Below are positions 1 to 9,692 of a DNA stretch of 64,000 nt, in pieces. Positions within the stretch are counted from its first letter, which is position 1; each line of letters opens with the position of its first letter. Below the pieces are notes generated by a model. It was given only the letters and a program-made list of their open reading frames with translations, was not told the origin of the DNA and ran no database searches. The stretch lies in contig NZ_JAGKJI010000005.1 in the NCBI RefSeq assembly GCF_020329485.1, forward strand, positions 1-64,000. Reading direction: 5' to 3'. Origin of the DNA: Bradyrhizobium cenepequi (GTDB taxonomy: Bacteria; Pseudomonadota; Alphaproteobacteria; Rhizobiales; Xanthobacteraceae). Both the position numbers and the translations under genes were made by a program.

Positions 1-856
1 CCGTCGAATATTTGATCTCGGCGTCATCGAGCGCGATCAACTCGACTACGGCGGCGTGCAACTGATTCTCGTCGCGCTGCGGCGCGGTGCAGCCTTCGAG
101 GTAGCTGACGTAAGAGCCCTTGTCGGCGATGATCAGCGTGCGCTCGAACTGGCCAGTGTTGCGCTCGTTGATGCGGAAATAGGTCGACAATTCCATCGGG
201 CAGCGCACGCCCGGCGGCACGTAGACGAACGAGCCGTCGGAGAACACCGCCGAGTTCAATGTGGCGAAGAAGTTGTCGGACGTCGGCACAACGGTGCCGA
301 GATATTTCCGCACCAGTTCAGGATGCTCGCGGATCGCTTCCGAGATCGGCATGAAGATCACGCCGGCCTTCTTCAGTTCCTTCTGGAAGGTGGTCGCCAC
401 CGACACCGAATCGAAGACGGCATCGACCGCGATCTTGCGCTGCTCCGATGGCTCCCCGCCCGGAGGCGGCTCGACGCCCTCAAGGATCGCGACTTCCCTT
501 AAGGGAATGCCGAGCTTCTCGTAGGTCTTGAGGATCTCCGGATCGATTTCGTCGATCGACGACAGCGTCTTCTTCGGCTTCGGCGCCGCGTAATAATAGA
601 GATCCTGGTAGTCGATCTTGGGATAGTTGACGCGCGCCCAGGTCGGCTCGGTCATGGTCAGCCAGCGGCGATACGCGTCCAGGCGCCATTCCAGCATCCA
701 GGCCGGTTCGTTCTTTTTCTCTGAGATGAAGCGGACGATATCTTCCGAGAGCCCCTTGGGGGCCTTTTCGGATTCGATAAGCGTCTCGAACCCATATCGA
801 TATTGATCGACGTCGATCCGTCGGACACGGTCGACCGTCTCCTGTACAGCAGGCAT
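1..856 (-). CDS. sufB: Fe-S cluster assembly scaffold SufB (3' part cut by window edge)
   Basis: SufB is the scaffold of the cytoplasmic SufBCD complex, on which Fe-S clusters are assembled with sulfur from a cysteine desulfurase. The reverse strand from the ATG at 856 is open to the window edge (about 285 codons). It begins [19 protein letters not shown] and carries typical SufB stretches: a [13 protein letters not shown] segment, an aromatic [12 protein letters not shown] segment, and the [18 protein letters not shown] block near residue 220, followed by [20 protein letters not shown] ribosome-binding site lies just before the ATG. It is downstream of, and in the same direction as, the cysteine desulfurase (93 bp gap), the usual start of an alphaproteobacterial suf operon; sufC, sufD and sufS would be expected beyond the left edge. 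The C-terminal part is missing only because of the window. Confidence 0.95.
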   Translation of the reverse strand, partial: MPAVQETVDRVRRIDVDQYRYGFETLIESEKAPKGLSEDIVRFISEKKNEPAWMLEWRLDAYRRWLTMTEPTWARVNYPKIDYQDLYYYAAPKPKKTLSSIDEIDPEILKTYEKLGIPLREVAILEGVEPPPGGEPSEQRKIAVDAVFDSVSVATTFQKELKKAGVIFMPISEAIREHPELVRKYLGTVVPTSDNFFATLNSAVFSDGSFVYVPPGVRCPMELSTYFRINERNTGQFERTLIIADKGSYVSYLEGCTAPQRDENQLHAAVVELIALDDAEIKYST

Positions 857-949
857 TCAATCCTCCGCTCGCGGTTTCAAGGACCGCGGTGGATCAGTTC
901 TAAGGAGTCGTACGGTTGCTTAGTGGACGAAAAACTCGCTTAGAACCGT

Positions 950-2104
950 TCAAGCTGTGTTTCGTCCCCCTCTAAGTAAGGTATTGGCGAGCTTTCGCCA
1001 AGCCTTTACGGCCAAATCTATGTCTGTTGCGGATGTAGACCAGCCAAGACTAAGCCGCACTGCTCCCTGGGCGAGGTCCGGACGGAATCCCATGGCGGCC
1101 AGCACGTGCGACGGCTGGACCTTTCCCGAGGAACAGGCGGAACCGGACGATACCGCGATACCGGCGAGGTCGAAGCCGATCACGGCTGTCTCGGCCTTCA
1201 GGCCTGGGGAGGTGAACAGCGTGGTGTTGGGCAGCCGCGGCACACCGTTTGAGAATACTATAATACCATCAACTCCGCTCAGGCCGGCCTCAAGGCGGTC
1301 CCTTAGAGCGCGCACGCGGGCCATATCGTTTGAGAGACCCGCTATTGCGGCCTTGGTAGCCGCGCCAAAGGCCGAGATGCCGGCGACATTCTCGGTACCG
1401 GCACGGCGCCCGAGCTCCTGGCCGCCGCCGCGCAGCAGCGGCTCGAGCCTCTCCACGCCTTCCACCAGAATCAACGCCCCGACGCCCTTGGGGCCGCCGA
1501 TCTTGTGCGCGGACAGCGTCACCAGATCCGCCCCCAATGACCGGAGGTCGAAAGGAATCTTCCCGAAGGCCTGAATTGCGTCGACGTGAAGCAGTCCACC
1601 AGTGGCATGAATGGTCTCGGCAGCCTCCCTGACCGGCTGCAGCGCGCCGGTCTCGTTGTTGGCCAGCATCACCGACACCAGGGCCGGCGAACCGTCGGCG
1701 AGCTTACTGTGGAGGTCATCAAGGTCGAGCACGCCTGATGGCGTCACCGCGACCGTTTCGATCGCCTCAGCCGCAAAGCGCCCGCCTGATAGCACCGAAA
1801 CATGCTCGATCGCTGACACCAGCAGCCGTTGGACAGGTTTGCCTCCGCCGCGTCGTAGCCCCGGCGTCAACGCCAGCGCGTTCGCTTCCGTACCGCCTGA
1901 GGCAAACACGACATCCTGCGCCCTGCCGCCGATCGCCGCAGCAATCGCGCTCCTGGCGTCCTCGACCAGTCGTCGCGCCTGCCGCCCCTCGGCATGCACC
2001 GAGGACGGATTGCCGCAAAGCTCCCATGCCGCCGCCATTGCTGCCTTTGCCTCAGCGCGAAGCGGCGTGGTCGCATTCCAGTCGAGATAGACGCGGTCCG
2101 TCAT
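950..2104 (-). CDS. Cysteine desulfurase (NifS/IscS-type, class V aminotransferase)
   Basis: A PLP enzyme that takes sulfur from L-cysteine for Fe-S cluster assembly; as first gene before sufB it should feed the Suf scaffold. The 384-residue product starts MTDRVYLDWNATTPL and shows the family landmarks: NPSSVH near residue 31, a GGTEAN cofactor-binding segment, HVDAIQAFGK, the PLP-lysine motif SAHKIGGPKG near residue 200, and the active-site loop SSGSACSSGK with the catalytic cysteine. The ATG at 2104 is preferred because it matches the family N-terminus; an in-frame TTG seven codons upstream is possible and no ribosome-binding site is convincing for either. The long SSGSACSSG loop and length fit the NifS/IscS group better than the SufS group. 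The subgroup and gene name are not settled from sequence alone. Confidence 0.9.
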   Translation of the reverse strand: MTDRVYLDWNATTPLRAEAKAAMAAAWELCGNPSSVHAEGRQARRLVEDARSAIAAAIGGRAQDVVFASGGTEANALALTPGLRRGGGKPVQRLLVSAIEHVSVLSGGRFAAEAIETVAVTPSGVLDLDDLHSKLADGSPALVSVMLANNETGALQPVREAAETIHATGGLLHVDAIQAFGKIPFDLRSLGADLVTLSAHKIGGPKGVGALILVEGVERLEPLLRGGGQELGRRAGTENVAGISAFGAATKAAIAGLSNDMARVRALRDRLEAGLSGVDGIIVFSNGVPRLPNTTLFTSPGLKAETAVIGFDLAGIAVSSGSACSSGKVQPSHVLAAMGFRPDLAQGAVRLSLGWSTSATDIDLAVKAWRKLANTLLRGGRNTA

Positions 2105-2454
2105 GGAGTAATATAATACCTTCAACCTGATTCCGGGTTATCGCCTGCAATCTTGGCTCGAGTCCTGCCGGCGTTATGCCAGTTGGTGATTGCGGCGCGG
2201 CCCGCAATCACCCGCTAACGCATTGAACACGCTTGGCGATGTTCAAGATGCTTGCTTTTTGCCCCTCGCCTCATGCTAGAACGCGGGCCTCAAAAACCAA
2301 CCGAGGCGTCGTTCGTTCGCGGGAAGCCGCCTGACGACGCCGATCGCGGTAGTCCAGCCACTTTGTCTGCCGGGGGCCGATGAAGTCAGCACAACTCGGT
2401 TGATTGCCCAGCGCCAATCAATGGTCAAGCGTAGGATCACTCAAGGGATCACGG
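2105..2454. other. Divergent intergenic region upstream of the suf operon
   Basis: No coding region is visible. This spacer separates the leftward cysteine desulfurase from the rightward hydrolase and must hold both promoters. It contains an AT-rich run just upstream of the desulfurase ATG and a perfect 11-bp inverted repeat at 2185-2212, listed separately. I could not match a known IscR or Irr-type site with confidence. Confidence 0.5.
2185..2212. promoter_or_regulatory. Perfect 11-bp inverted repeat upstream of suf operon
   Basis: GGTGATTGCGG (2185-2195) and CCGCAATCACC (2202-2212) are exact reverse complements separated by 6 bp. No T-run follows on either strand, so it is not a typical terminator. 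Its position about 80 bp upstream of the cysteine desulfurase start makes an operator or an RNA hairpin in the 5' leader possible; the function is unknown. Confidence 0.35.
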
Positions 2455-3102
2455 ATGCCTGAAGTTATTTTCAACGGCCCGGCGGGCCGTCTCGAAGGCC
2501 GCTACCACCCGGCCAAACAGAAGAACGCGCCAATCGCCATGATCCTGCATCCGCACCCGCAGTTTCACGGCACGATGAATCACCAGATCGTGTACCAGTG
2601 CTACTACGCCTTCGCGCATCGCGGCTTCTCGGTGCTGCGCTTCAACTTCCGCGGAGTCGGCCGCAGCCAGGGCTCGTTCGACCACGGCGCCGGTGAATTG
2701 TCGGATGCGGCTTCCGCGCTCGACTGGGCGCAAAGCATCAATCCCGAGGCGCGCGCCTGCTGGGTCGCGGGCTTTTCGTTCGGCGCCTGGATCGGCATGC
2801 AGCTTCTGATGCGCCGGCCCGAGGTCGAAGGATTCATCTCGATCGCGCCGCCGGCCAACCTCTACGACTTCTCGTTCCTGGCACCCTGCCCGTCCTCCGG
2901 GCTGATCGTGCATGGCGACAAGGACGCGGTGGTGCCAGCCAAGGACGTCAACACGCTGGTCGAGAAATTGAAGACGCAGAAGGGCATCGTGATCGATCAG
3001 CAGGTCATCCCCGGCGCCAACCATTTCTTCGACGGCAAGCTCGAGCCGCTCATGGAAACAGTCACCGGCTATCTCGACATGCGTCTCGCCAACGTGCGCT
3101 GA
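2455..3102 (+). CDS. Alpha/beta-hydrolase family protein
   Basis: A 215-residue small alpha/beta hydrolase of unknown substrate. It has HPHPQFHGTMNH near residue 30, an FNFRGVGRSQG loop, the nucleophile-elbow region GFSFGAW (Gly-Phe-Ser-Phe-Gly, near residue 105), a VHGDKDAVVP segment that supplies the acid, and PGANHFF with the catalytic histidine near the C-terminus. These match the group of short bacterial hydrolases whose loop reads G-x-S-x-G. The ATG at 2455 (start MPEVIFNGPAGRLEG) is chosen over an upstream TTG because the family N-terminus begins there. It stands alone between the suf operon and a palindromic repeat. Confidence 0.8.
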   Translation: MPEVIFNGPAGRLEGRYHPAKQKNAPIAMILHPHPQFHGTMNHQIVYQCYYAFAHRGFSVLRFNFRGVGRSQGSFDHGAGELSDAASALDWAQSINPEARACWVAGFSFGAWIGMQLLMRRPEVEGFISIAPPANLYDFSFLAPCPSSGLIVHGDKDAVVPAKDVNTLVEKLKTQKGIVIDQQVIPGANHFFDGKLEPLMETVTGYLDMRLANVR

Positions 3103-3124
3103 CGTCGCCGTCCTTGTGGCGACT

Positions 3125-3213
3125 CGTAGGATGGGTAGAGCGGAAGCGAAACCCATCATTCGGGCCGCGTGTCGCCAAGCCGACGGGTTTCGCTTCGCTC
3201 TACCCATCCTACG
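3125..3213. repeat. Palindromic intergenic repeat, family A copy 1
   Basis: The ends CGTAGGATGGGTAGAGC and GCTCTACCCATCCTACG form a long imperfect inverted repeat between two convergent genes. A second copy is at 62101-62184 with the same outer arms. It can fold into a strong hairpin at the 3' end of both neighbours. This is a dispersed palindromic repeat typical of Bradyrhizobium-like genomes; it carries no gene. Confidence 0.85.
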
Positions 3214-3221
3214 CTGTGGCG

Positions 3222-3899
3222 TTACGCCGCAAGCTTCAACAAATGCGCGTCATGCTGCTTGAGGAAGGCGCGCAGCAATTGCGGATAGTCGGCGCCGACC
3301 GCGGCCTTCACGCTCGGACGCTTCGCCAGCTCCGCGCGCCACCTTTGCACCTTCGGCATGCCCTTGAACACCGCAAGTTCGGTGAACTCATCGAACACGT
3401 CGAAATAGCGGAAGATCGGTGCGAACACTGCATCCACCAGACTGTACCTTTCGCCCGCAAAGAATGGGCCCGAGCCAAGCGCCGCCTCGACGCGCGTGAA
3501 TTTGGCGGCGACCGCCTGGCGCTTGGCCTCCAAGGTCGCGGCGTCCGTGGCGATCTCGAGGCCCCAGAGATCGCTCAAGATCGCGGAGCCGAATTCCATC
3601 CAGGCGCGATGTTCGGCACGCGAAAGCGGATCCTGCGGATGCAGCTTGGCACCGGCTTGCGTCTCCTCGATATATTCGCAGATCACGTTGCTCTCGAACA
3701 GCGCCACCTCCCCCTTGTCGGTCGCAACGGTCAGCACCGGCACCTTGCCGAGCGGCGATAGCTTCAGGAACCAGTCCGGCTTGTTGGCGAGATCAATATC
3801 GATCCGTTCGAAGGCGACGCCCTTCTCCGTGAGCGCGATCACCGCGCGCTGCACATAGGGACAGAGCTTGTGGCTGATCAGTTTCAACGCGGCGGCCAT
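3222..3899 (-). CDS. Glutathione S-transferase family protein
   Basis: A 225-residue cytosolic GST. The N-terminal thioredoxin fold starts MAAALKLISHKLCPYVQRA; the cysteine at about residue 13 in the CPY motif is where omega-, DHAR- and CLIC-like enzymes carry a catalytic cysteine. It is followed by GKVPVLT (cis-proline) and FESNVICEYIEE (glutathione-contact motif), then an all-helical C-terminal domain with SLVDAVFAPIFRY. The ATG at 3899 has an AAGGAG ribosome-binding site; an upstream in-frame start would lack one. Two ATGCA-based palindromes lie just upstream (3941-3981) and look like an operator. Substrate unknown; glutathione-dependent reduction or detoxification is inferred from the family. 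Confidence 0.88.
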   Translation of the reverse strand: MAAALKLISHKLCPYVQRAVIALTEKGVAFERIDIDLANKPDWFLKLSPLGKVPVLTVATDKGEVALFESNVICEYIEETQAGAKLHPQDPLSRAEHRAWMEFGSAILSDLWGLEIATDAATLEAKRQAVAAKFTRVEAALGSGPFFAGERYSLVDAVFAPIFRYFDVFDEFTELAVFKGMPKVQRWRAELAKRPSVKAAVGADYPQLLRAFLKQHDAHLLKLAA

Positions 3900-3940
3900 G
3901 GCGCACTCCTTGCTAGTTTCATGCACGCACGCTCATTTAA

Positions 3941-3981
3941 ATGCATTTGCATGAAACCGTCAAGATGGATGCAATTGCATC
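3941..3981 (-). promoter_or_regulatory. Two ATGCA-type palindromes upstream of the GST gene (candidate operator)
   Basis: ATGCATTTGCAT (3941-3952, one imperfect centre) and the perfect palindrome GATGCAATTGCATC (3968-3981) lie 42 to 82 bp upstream of the GST start codon. Such short, AT-centred palindromes resemble operators of MarR-family repressors, which often control detoxification genes. No MarR gene lies in this window, so the regulator would act from elsewhere. Confidence 0.45.
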
Positions 3982-3987
3982 TAACGG

Positions 3988-5091
3988 CTAAGGTCGCGCG
4001 ATGACGCCCCCGGTCATCGGGATCGGTACCCCGGTCGTGGCGGGATAACTGAGCGGCAAGCCCTTCATTCCGCGCACAGCGAGGAAGCCAAAGGCCTGCG
4101 CCTCGATCGCATCCGCCGACCAGCCGAGCGCATCAGCCGCTTCGACGGTCGCAGGCGCAACCCGTTCGCGCAGCATCCGCAGCATGGTCAGGTTGCGCGC
4201 GCCGCCCCCGGCGACGATCCAGCTCCTCGGCACCTTCGGCAGCAGCGGCACCACGCGGGCGATCGCAGCCGCAGTGAAGGCGGTCAGCGTCGCCGCGCCA
4301 TCCGCGGGCGCGACGTCCCCGAGCTTCAACGCGGCGAAATCATTACGATCCAGCGATTTCGGCGGCGGCAGCGCGAAAAACGGCAATTCCAGCGCGCCCG
4401 CAATCCAGGCCTCATTGGCCTTGCCCTGGGCGGCGAACCGGCCGTCACAATCGAACGGCTGGCTCATCACGCGGAACATGTAATCGTCGAGCAGCGCGTT
4501 GCCGGGACCGGTGTCGCAGGCGATCAGCGTGTCACTGCCGTCGATATAGGTGATGTTGGAGACGCCGCCGACATTGACCACCACGGTCGGCCCCTCGCGC
4601 GGCAGGGATTGGACAAGCGCCCGGTGATAGACGGGCACGAGCGGCGCGCCCTGCCCGCCGGCCTCGACATCGGCCGCGCGGAAATCATGCATCACGGGAA
4701 TGTGGATCGCCTTCGCCAGCGCCGGGGCGTCGCCGATCTGCACCGTCAACCTTCGCTCCGGCCGGTGCAGCACCGTCTGGCCGTGGAAGCCGACGATGTC
4801 GATCTCTTCGGGCGTGATGCGATTTTGCGCGGTGAAGGCGGCGACCGCCTCGGCATGCGCCAGTGTCACGGCACGTTCGGCCTCGGCCAAGATCCCGGGC
4901 CGGGCGTCGCGGTACGATAGATGGACGGCCTCGGTCAGCGCCTGGCGCAGCAGGCTGCGCTCGGCGTTAGTGTAGGGCCGGTAGCCGGACGGCCCGAACG
5001 ACTTGACCTGCTTTCCGTCGGTTTCGATCAGTGCAACGTCGACCCCATCGAGCGAGGTCCCGCTCATCAGACCGAGTGCGGTCAACATCAT
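3988..5091 (-). CDS. anmK: Anhydro-N-acetylmuramic acid kinase
   Basis: AnmK phosphorylates 1,6-anhydro-MurNAc released during cell-wall turnover to MurNAc-6-phosphate, feeding peptidoglycan recycling in the cytoplasm. The 367-residue product has the ASKHA-kinase phosphate loop GLMSGTSLDGVDVAL at residues 7-21, then IVGFHGQTVLHRP, FRAADVEAGGQGAPLVP, and NVGGVSNITYI followed by ACDTGPGNALLDD, all AnmK signatures. The C-terminus ends GVPIPMTGGVIARP as in the family. Two adjacent ATGs (5091, 5088) make the start uncertain by one codon. It reads in the same direction as the GST gene downstream (88 bp), but the GST appears to have its own control sites. Divergent from tyrS. Confidence 0.95.
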   Translation of the reverse strand: MMLTALGLMSGTSLDGVDVALIETDGKQVKSFGPSGYRPYTNAERSLLRQALTEAVHLSYRDARPGILAEAERAVTLAHAEAVAAFTAQNRITPEEIDIVGFHGQTVLHRPERRLTVQIGDAPALAKAIHIPVMHDFRAADVEAGGQGAPLVPVYHRALVQSLPREGPTVVVNVGGVSNITYIDGSDTLIACDTGPGNALLDDYMFRVMSQPFDCDGRFAAQGKANEAWIAGALELPFFALPPPKSLDRNDFAALKLGDVAPADGAATLTAFTAAAIARVVPLLPKVPRSWIVAGGGARNLTMLRMLRERVAPATVEAADALGWSADAIEAQAFGFLAVRGMKGLPLSYPATTGVPIPMTGGVIARP

Positions 5092-5134
5092 CCGTGTGCC
5101 TTCGACGCCCCTTTGCCCTGCCCTGACGCCCGAC

Positions 5135-5161
5135 TTGTATCAAACAAGCACATCTTATAAT
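5135..5161 (+). promoter_or_regulatory. Candidate promoter for tyrS
   Basis: A consensus -10 hexamer TATAAT lies at 5156-5161, with a weak -35-like TTGTAT at 5135-5140 (15-bp spacer, shorter than ideal). Initiation near 5168 would give a leader of about 88 nt before the tyrS ATG. Judged by eye only. Confidence 0.35.
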
Positions 5162-5255
5162 GCCACAGCGCGCCTTGCGGCGGCAGCCTGTTTGGTCAGG
5201 GTTCCCCAACTGGCTGCAATTACCGTAAAATAAGAATGATTGGGCCTGCCGACAG

Positions 5256-6512
5256 ATGACTGCATTTAAATCAGGTTTTATGAATGAGCTCCAGTGGCGC
5301 GGCTTCATTCATCAGGTGTCGGACGCCGCGGGCATCGACGCACTCGCGGCCAAGGGAGATATCGTGGCCTATGTCGGCTACGACTGCACGGCCCCGTCCC
5401 TGCATATCGGCCATTTGCTGTCGGCCATGATGCTGCACTGGCTGCAGGAAACCGCAGGCGGCAAACCGATCACGTTGATGGGCGGCGGCACCACGCGCGT
5501 CGGCGACCCCTCGGGCAAGGACGAAACCCGTCAGATCCTCTCCATCGAACAAATCGACGCGAACAAGGAATCCATCAAGCACGTCTTCAAACGCTTCCTG
5601 ACGTTCGGGGACGGCAAGACCGACGCCGTGATGGCAGACAATGCGGAGTGGCTGACCAAGCTCAATTACATCGAGATGTTGCGGGACATCGGGCGGCACT
5701 TCTCTGTGAACCGCATGCTTTCTATGGATTCGGTCAAGCTCCGCCTCGATCGCGACCAGGAGATGAGCTTCATCGAATTCAACTACATGATCCTGCAGTC
5801 CTACGACTTTGTCGAACTGGCACGTCGCTACGGCTGCAATCTGCAGATGGGCGGCTCCGATCAGTGGGGAAACATCGTGACCGGCGTGGACCTCGGCCGC
5901 CGCATGGGCACCCATCAGCTCTACGCGCTGACGACGCCGCTGTTGACCACCGCTTCCGGCGCCAAGATGGGCAAGACCGCAGCCGGTGCAGTCTGGCTGA
6001 ACGCCGACCAGTTCAGCCCCTACGATTACTGGCAATACTGGCGCAACACGGAAGATGCCGACGTCGGACGATTCCTGAAGCTGTTCACGACGCTGTCGAT
6101 GAGCGAGATCGGCAAGCTGGAGGCACTGCAGGGCTCCGAGATCAACGAGGCCAAGAAGGTGCTGGCGACGGAAGCGACCGCTCTGCTCCACGGCCGCGAT
6201 GCCGCCGTTGAGGCCGCCGAGACCGCGCGACGCACCTTCGAGGAAGGCGCGCTGGCGGAGACGCTGCCCACGGTCGAAATTCCGCGCGGCGAACTGGATG
6301 CCGGAATCGGCGTGCTGGCGGCCTATGTGAAGGCCGGCCTCGTCGCCTCCAATGGCGAGGCGCGACGCCAGATCAAAGGCGGCGGATTGCGCGTCAACGA
6401 CGTTGCCGTCACCGACGAGAAGATGGTGCTGACGCCGTCCGACCTCACCGCTGAGGGCGTGATCAAGCTGTCGCTGGGCAAGAAGCGGCATGTCCTGTTG
6501 AAGGCTGCATAG
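5256..6512 (+). CDS. tyrS: Tyrosyl-tRNA synthetase
   Basis: Charges tRNA-Tyr with tyrosine. The 418-residue class Ic synthetase carries [17 protein letters not shown] with the HIGH motif near residue 51, [26 protein letters not shown] (tyrosine and tRNA binding), the KMSKS-type loop AKMGKT near residue 230, and a C-terminal S4 RNA-binding domain ([16 protein letters not shown]). Length and order match bacterial TyrS. The ATG at 5256 (MTAFKSGF) matches alphaproteobacterial homologues, although no strong ribosome-binding site is visible; an ATG at 5280 is the alternative. Divergent from anmK. Confidence 0.97.
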   Translation: MTAFKSGFMNELQWRGFIHQVSDAAGIDALAAKGDIVAYVGYDCTAPSLHIGHLLSAMMLHWLQETAGGKPITLMGGGTTRVGDPSGKDETRQILSIEQIDANKESIKHVFKRFLTFGDGKTDAVMADNAEWLTKLNYIEMLRDIGRHFSVNRMLSMDSVKLRLDRDQEMSFIEFNYMILQSYDFVELARRYGCNLQMGGSDQWGNIVTGVDLGRRMGTHQLYALTTPLLTTASGAKMGKTAAGAVWLNADQFSPYDYWQYWRNTEDADVGRFLKLFTTLSMSEIGKLEALQGSEINEAKKVLATEATALLHGRDAAVEAAETARRTFEEGALAETLPTVEIPRGELDAGIGVLAAYVKAGLVASNGEARRQIKGGGLRVNDVAVTDEKMVLTPSDLTAEGVIKLSLGKKRHVLLKAA

Positions 6513-6567
6513 GCGCATTCGCTTTTTGCGTCTTGCGAGGAGGCGCGGAAACGCGCTCCCTCTTCTC

Positions 6568-7809
6568 ATGAACAAGAACACGCCTGGGGAGCAAACCGCA
6601 GCGAAGCCGCCGGCGCGCGGCGCGCTCACCGTGCTCGCGCTGTGCTTTGCGCTCGCACTGATCGGCCGCGGCCTCGGCGAGAGTTTCACCGTCTTTCTAA
6701 AGCCGATCTCCGAAAGCTTCGGCTGGGATCGCGCTCAGATCGTCTCGGTCTATTCGCTGACCTGGCTTGCGGGCGGACTAACAGCGCCGCTGATCGGCCG
6801 CCTGTTCGACCATTCGGGACCGCGAGCCGTCTATTCTCTGGGACTGCTCCTGCTCGGCGGTTCGTTCCTGGTCGCCGCGCATGCGCAATATCTCTGGCAA
6901 CTGCAGTTCACCATCGGCCTCTGCGTTGGTATCGGGATTGCCTTCATCGGCAATGTGCCGAACTCGATCCTGCTCGGCCGCTGGTTCGGCCCTCGCCTGC
7001 CGACCGCGATGGCAGTCGTTTATTCCGCGACCGGGGCTGGCGTACTCGTGCTGTTGCCGGCCTCGCAGCTCCTGATCGATCGCGTCGGCTGGCGCGGTGC
7101 CTACCAGATCTTTGGCATCACCGTGCTATGCCTGCTGGTGCCGCTATTGCTGTTGCCATGGCGTCGGTTCTCGCGCGGCTCGCCGCATGTGGTGAAGAAG
7201 ACCGACCTCGACATCATCGACGAAGGCTGGACGCTACTCGGCGCGATGCGGCACCACGCCTTCTGGGCGCTGTTTGCGACCTTCTTCTTCACCGCGATCG
7301 GCATGTATGCGATCTCGGCACAGATCGTGGCCTATCTGATCGACGCCGGCTTTCCGCCGCTGCAGGCCGCGACCGCGTGGGGCTTCAGCGGCGTGGTGCT
7401 GTTGTTCGGCATGCTTGGCGTGTCCGAACTCGATGGCATCATCGGCCGGCGGCCGTCCGTCCTGTTCAGCTACGCGGTTTCGATCCTCGGCATCATCCTG
7501 CTCTGGCTGTTGCAGTGGTATCCGAACTTCTGGCTCTTGACCGGCTTCGTCGTCTCCTTCGGCAGCATGATCGGCTCGCGCGGGCCGCTGCTCACGGCCA
7601 CCGCGATGAAGATCTTCCGCGGCAAGCGGGTCGGCACGATCTATGGCACGATCTCGATCGGCAGCGGGCTTGGCTCCGCGTTTGGCTCCTGGGCTGGCGG
7701 CCTCATCCACGACTTCACCCACAGCTACAATCCGGTGATCGCGTTCGCGCTGGTCAGCGTGATCGTGGGAATGATTCCGTTCCTGGTGGTGCCAGCGTTG
7801 CGCCGCTGA
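6568..7809 (+). CDS. MFS transporter
   Basis: A 413-residue major facilitator with about twelve hydrophobic segments. The N-terminal half has GRGLGESFTVFLKPISESFGW and the inter-helix motif GRLFDHSGPRAVY (motif A type); a cytoplasmic loop follows helix 6 (near residues 195-225), and the C-terminal half contains GRRPSVLFSYAVS and GSGLGSAFGSWAGGLIHD. It resembles the oxalate/formate and monocarboxylate-like MFS groups, but the substrate cannot be assigned. The start is uncertain: ATG 6568 lacks a good ribosome-binding site, whereas an AGGAGG at 6538-6543 sits between it and an in-frame TTG at 6526. It follows tyrS closely and may be cotranscribed. Confidence 0.82.
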   Translation: MNKNTPGEQTAAKPPARGALTVLALCFALALIGRGLGESFTVFLKPISESFGWDRAQIVSVYSLTWLAGGLTAPLIGRLFDHSGPRAVYSLGLLLLGGSFLVAAHAQYLWQLQFTIGLCVGIGIAFIGNVPNSILLGRWFGPRLPTAMAVVYSATGAGVLVLLPASQLLIDRVGWRGAYQIFGITVLCLLVPLLLLPWRRFSRGSPHVVKKTDLDIIDEGWTLLGAMRHHAFWALFATFFFTAIGMYAISAQIVAYLIDAGFPPLQAATAWGFSGVVLLFGMLGVSELDGIIGRRPSVLFSYAVSILGIILLWLLQWYPNFWLLTGFVVSFGSMIGSRGPLLTATAMKIFRGKRVGTIYGTISIGSGLGSAFGSWAGGLIHDFTHSYNPVIAFALVSVIVGMIPFLVVPALRR

Positions 7810-7890
7810 TCACGGCGTCTCAAAGGTATCCTTTGATGGCATACCGTATTCACGATTGGTAAGACAGTTTCTGTTACGCCTCAGGGGAAA

Positions 7891-9609
7891 ATGATTCCTG
7901 CAGAGGCCGCAATGAACCTTCTCAGCCGACTGACGATCCGCACCAAACTCGCCAGCATGGTGGCTCTCGCGGCACTGACTGTTTTCGCGATCGTTGCGGG
8001 AGCGGCCTGGATCAACCGAAACCGCATGCTGGACGATCGCGTCGCACAGATGCGGACGGCGGTCGACCTGCTCCACGGCGTGGCGCAGTCGCTGCAGGAG
8101 GACGTTGCCGCCGGAAAGATGACTGTCGCGGAGGCGAAGGAGCAGTTTCGCCAGCGCGGCCGGAAGATGACGTTCAACAACGGCCAGGGATATCCGAACG
8201 CCTACAACGTTGCCGATACGTCGCTGCTGTTGAATGCGGCCAATCCCAAGCTCGAAGGCAAGATCAACGGCACCAAGGATGCCAATGGCGTCCTGATCGC
8301 CGACGCCCAGATCGCTGCTGCCCGGCAGGGCCCGGAAGGCGGCACCACATCCTACCTTTATCCCCGCCCCGGGCAGACCGTGCCGGCGCGAAAGATGACC
8401 TATGTTCGCGCGTTCGAGCCGTGGAACATCGTCATGAGCTACGGGCTCTATGTCGATGACATCGACGCCGACATGAATGCAATGCTGCTGCAGCTCGGCG
8501 CAATCGGCGGCGGTCTCATGCTGTTGATGGGGCTGTTGTCGTGGCTGATCGCCCGCGACGTCGTGGGTGCATTGGAGCGTCAGAAGAACCGGATGCAGCG
8601 CATCGCTGAAGGCTCGCTCGACGAAGCGGTTGAGGAGACCGGCCGCCGTGACGAGATCGGCCGCATGGCGGAAACGCTGGAGGTGCTGCGGCAAACCGCA
8701 ATCACCGCACGGGCGCTGGAAGCCGAACAGGTTGCGACCAAGCAGCAGAGCGAGAAGGAAAAGCGCGACGCCCTGATCGCCCTCGCCGATCACTTTGACG
8801 CGTCGGTCGGCCAGCTTGTCGGACTGATGGCTTCGGGATCCAGCGAACTGGAAACCACCGCAAAATCGATGTCCTCAACCGCCGAGGGCACCAATCATCG
8901 CGCTTCGGTGGTCGGCTCGGCGGCAACGGAGGCAAGCTCCCGCGTTCAGACCGTGGCCTCGGCTGCGGAGGAATTGTCCTCCTCGATCTCCGAGATCAGC
9001 CGTCAGGTCACTCAGTCGGCCAATATCACCGGCCGCGCCGTCGAAAGCGCACGCCGCACAGATACCATCGTGCGCGCGCTTGCCGATGGCGCCCAGCAGA
9101 TCGAGCACGTCGCCGAATTGATCTCCAGCATTGCGGAGCAGACCAACCTGTTGGCGCTCAACGCTACCATCGAAGCTGCGCGTGCCGGTGAAGCCGGCCG
9201 TGGCTTCGCCGTGGTCGCAGCCGAGGTCAAGAGCCTGGCGAGCCAGACCGCGGAGGCCACCAAGGAGATCGGCACGCGCATCGCGCAGATCCAGGGCGCG
9301 ACCAAGGAGGCGGTCGAGGCGATCGACGGGATCACCGCCACGATCGAGGAAGTCAGTACGATCGCGACGTCGATCGGCTCCGCGATCGAGCAACAGGGCG
9401 CGGCCACGGCCGAAATCGCGCGCAGCGTGTCGCAGACGGCGGAAGCGACCAAGGAGGTTACGACCAATATCGGCGGCGTCAGCGCAGCGGCCAACGAGAC
9501 TGGCAACGCCGCGGGCCTCGTTCTCGCCGCAGCCAGCAACCTGTCCAAGCAGGCCGAACAGCTCTCCGGCGAGGTCTCGACCTTCCTTGCCGGTGTACGC
9601 GCCGCGTGA
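7891..9609 (+). CDS. Methyl-accepting chemotaxis protein with periplasmic Cache domain
   Basis: A 572-residue chemoreceptor. TM1 is near residues 20-43; a periplasmic single-Cache region (residues about 45-200) with [15 protein letters not shown] and a [25 protein letters not shown] ending is typical of small-ligand sensors. TM2 is near 203-225, then a HAMP domain and a long helical signalling region with the conserved hairpin tip [19 protein letters not shown] near residue 415. There is no C-terminal CheR-docking pentapeptide. ATG 7891 has an AGGGGA ribosome-binding site; ATG 7912 is also plausible. No chemotaxis genes are adjacent. It should signal through CheA/CheW; the ligand is unknown. 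Confidence 0.92.
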   Translation: MIPAEAAMNLLSRLTIRTKLASMVALAALTVFAIVAGAAWINRNRMLDDRVAQMRTAVDLLHGVAQSLQEDVAAGKMTVAEAKEQFRQRGRKMTFNNGQGYPNAYNVADTSLLLNAANPKLEGKINGTKDANGVLIADAQIAAARQGPEGGTTSYLYPRPGQTVPARKMTYVRAFEPWNIVMSYGLYVDDIDADMNAMLLQLGAIGGGLMLLMGLLSWLIARDVVGALERQKNRMQRIAEGSLDEAVEETGRRDEIGRMAETLEVLRQTAITARALEAEQVATKQQSEKEKRDALIALADHFDASVGQLVGLMASGSSELETTAKSMSSTAEGTNHRASVVGSAATEASSRVQTVASAAEELSSSISEISRQVTQSANITGRAVESARRTDTIVRALADGAQQIEHVAELISSIAEQTNLLALNATIEAARAGEAGRGFAVVAAEVKSLASQTAEATKEIGTRIAQIQGATKEAVEAIDGITATIEEVSTIATSIGSAIEQQGAATAEIARSVSQTAEATKEVTTNIGGVSAAANETGNAAGLVLAAASNLSKQAEQLSGEVSTFLAGVRAA

Positions 9610-9692
9610 GCCCGCGTCCCACGGTCTATTGCTGCGTGAAATGGTGACGTTTGCGCCGACAAATTGTCTGACGCGCAATCGTCCGCGACTGT

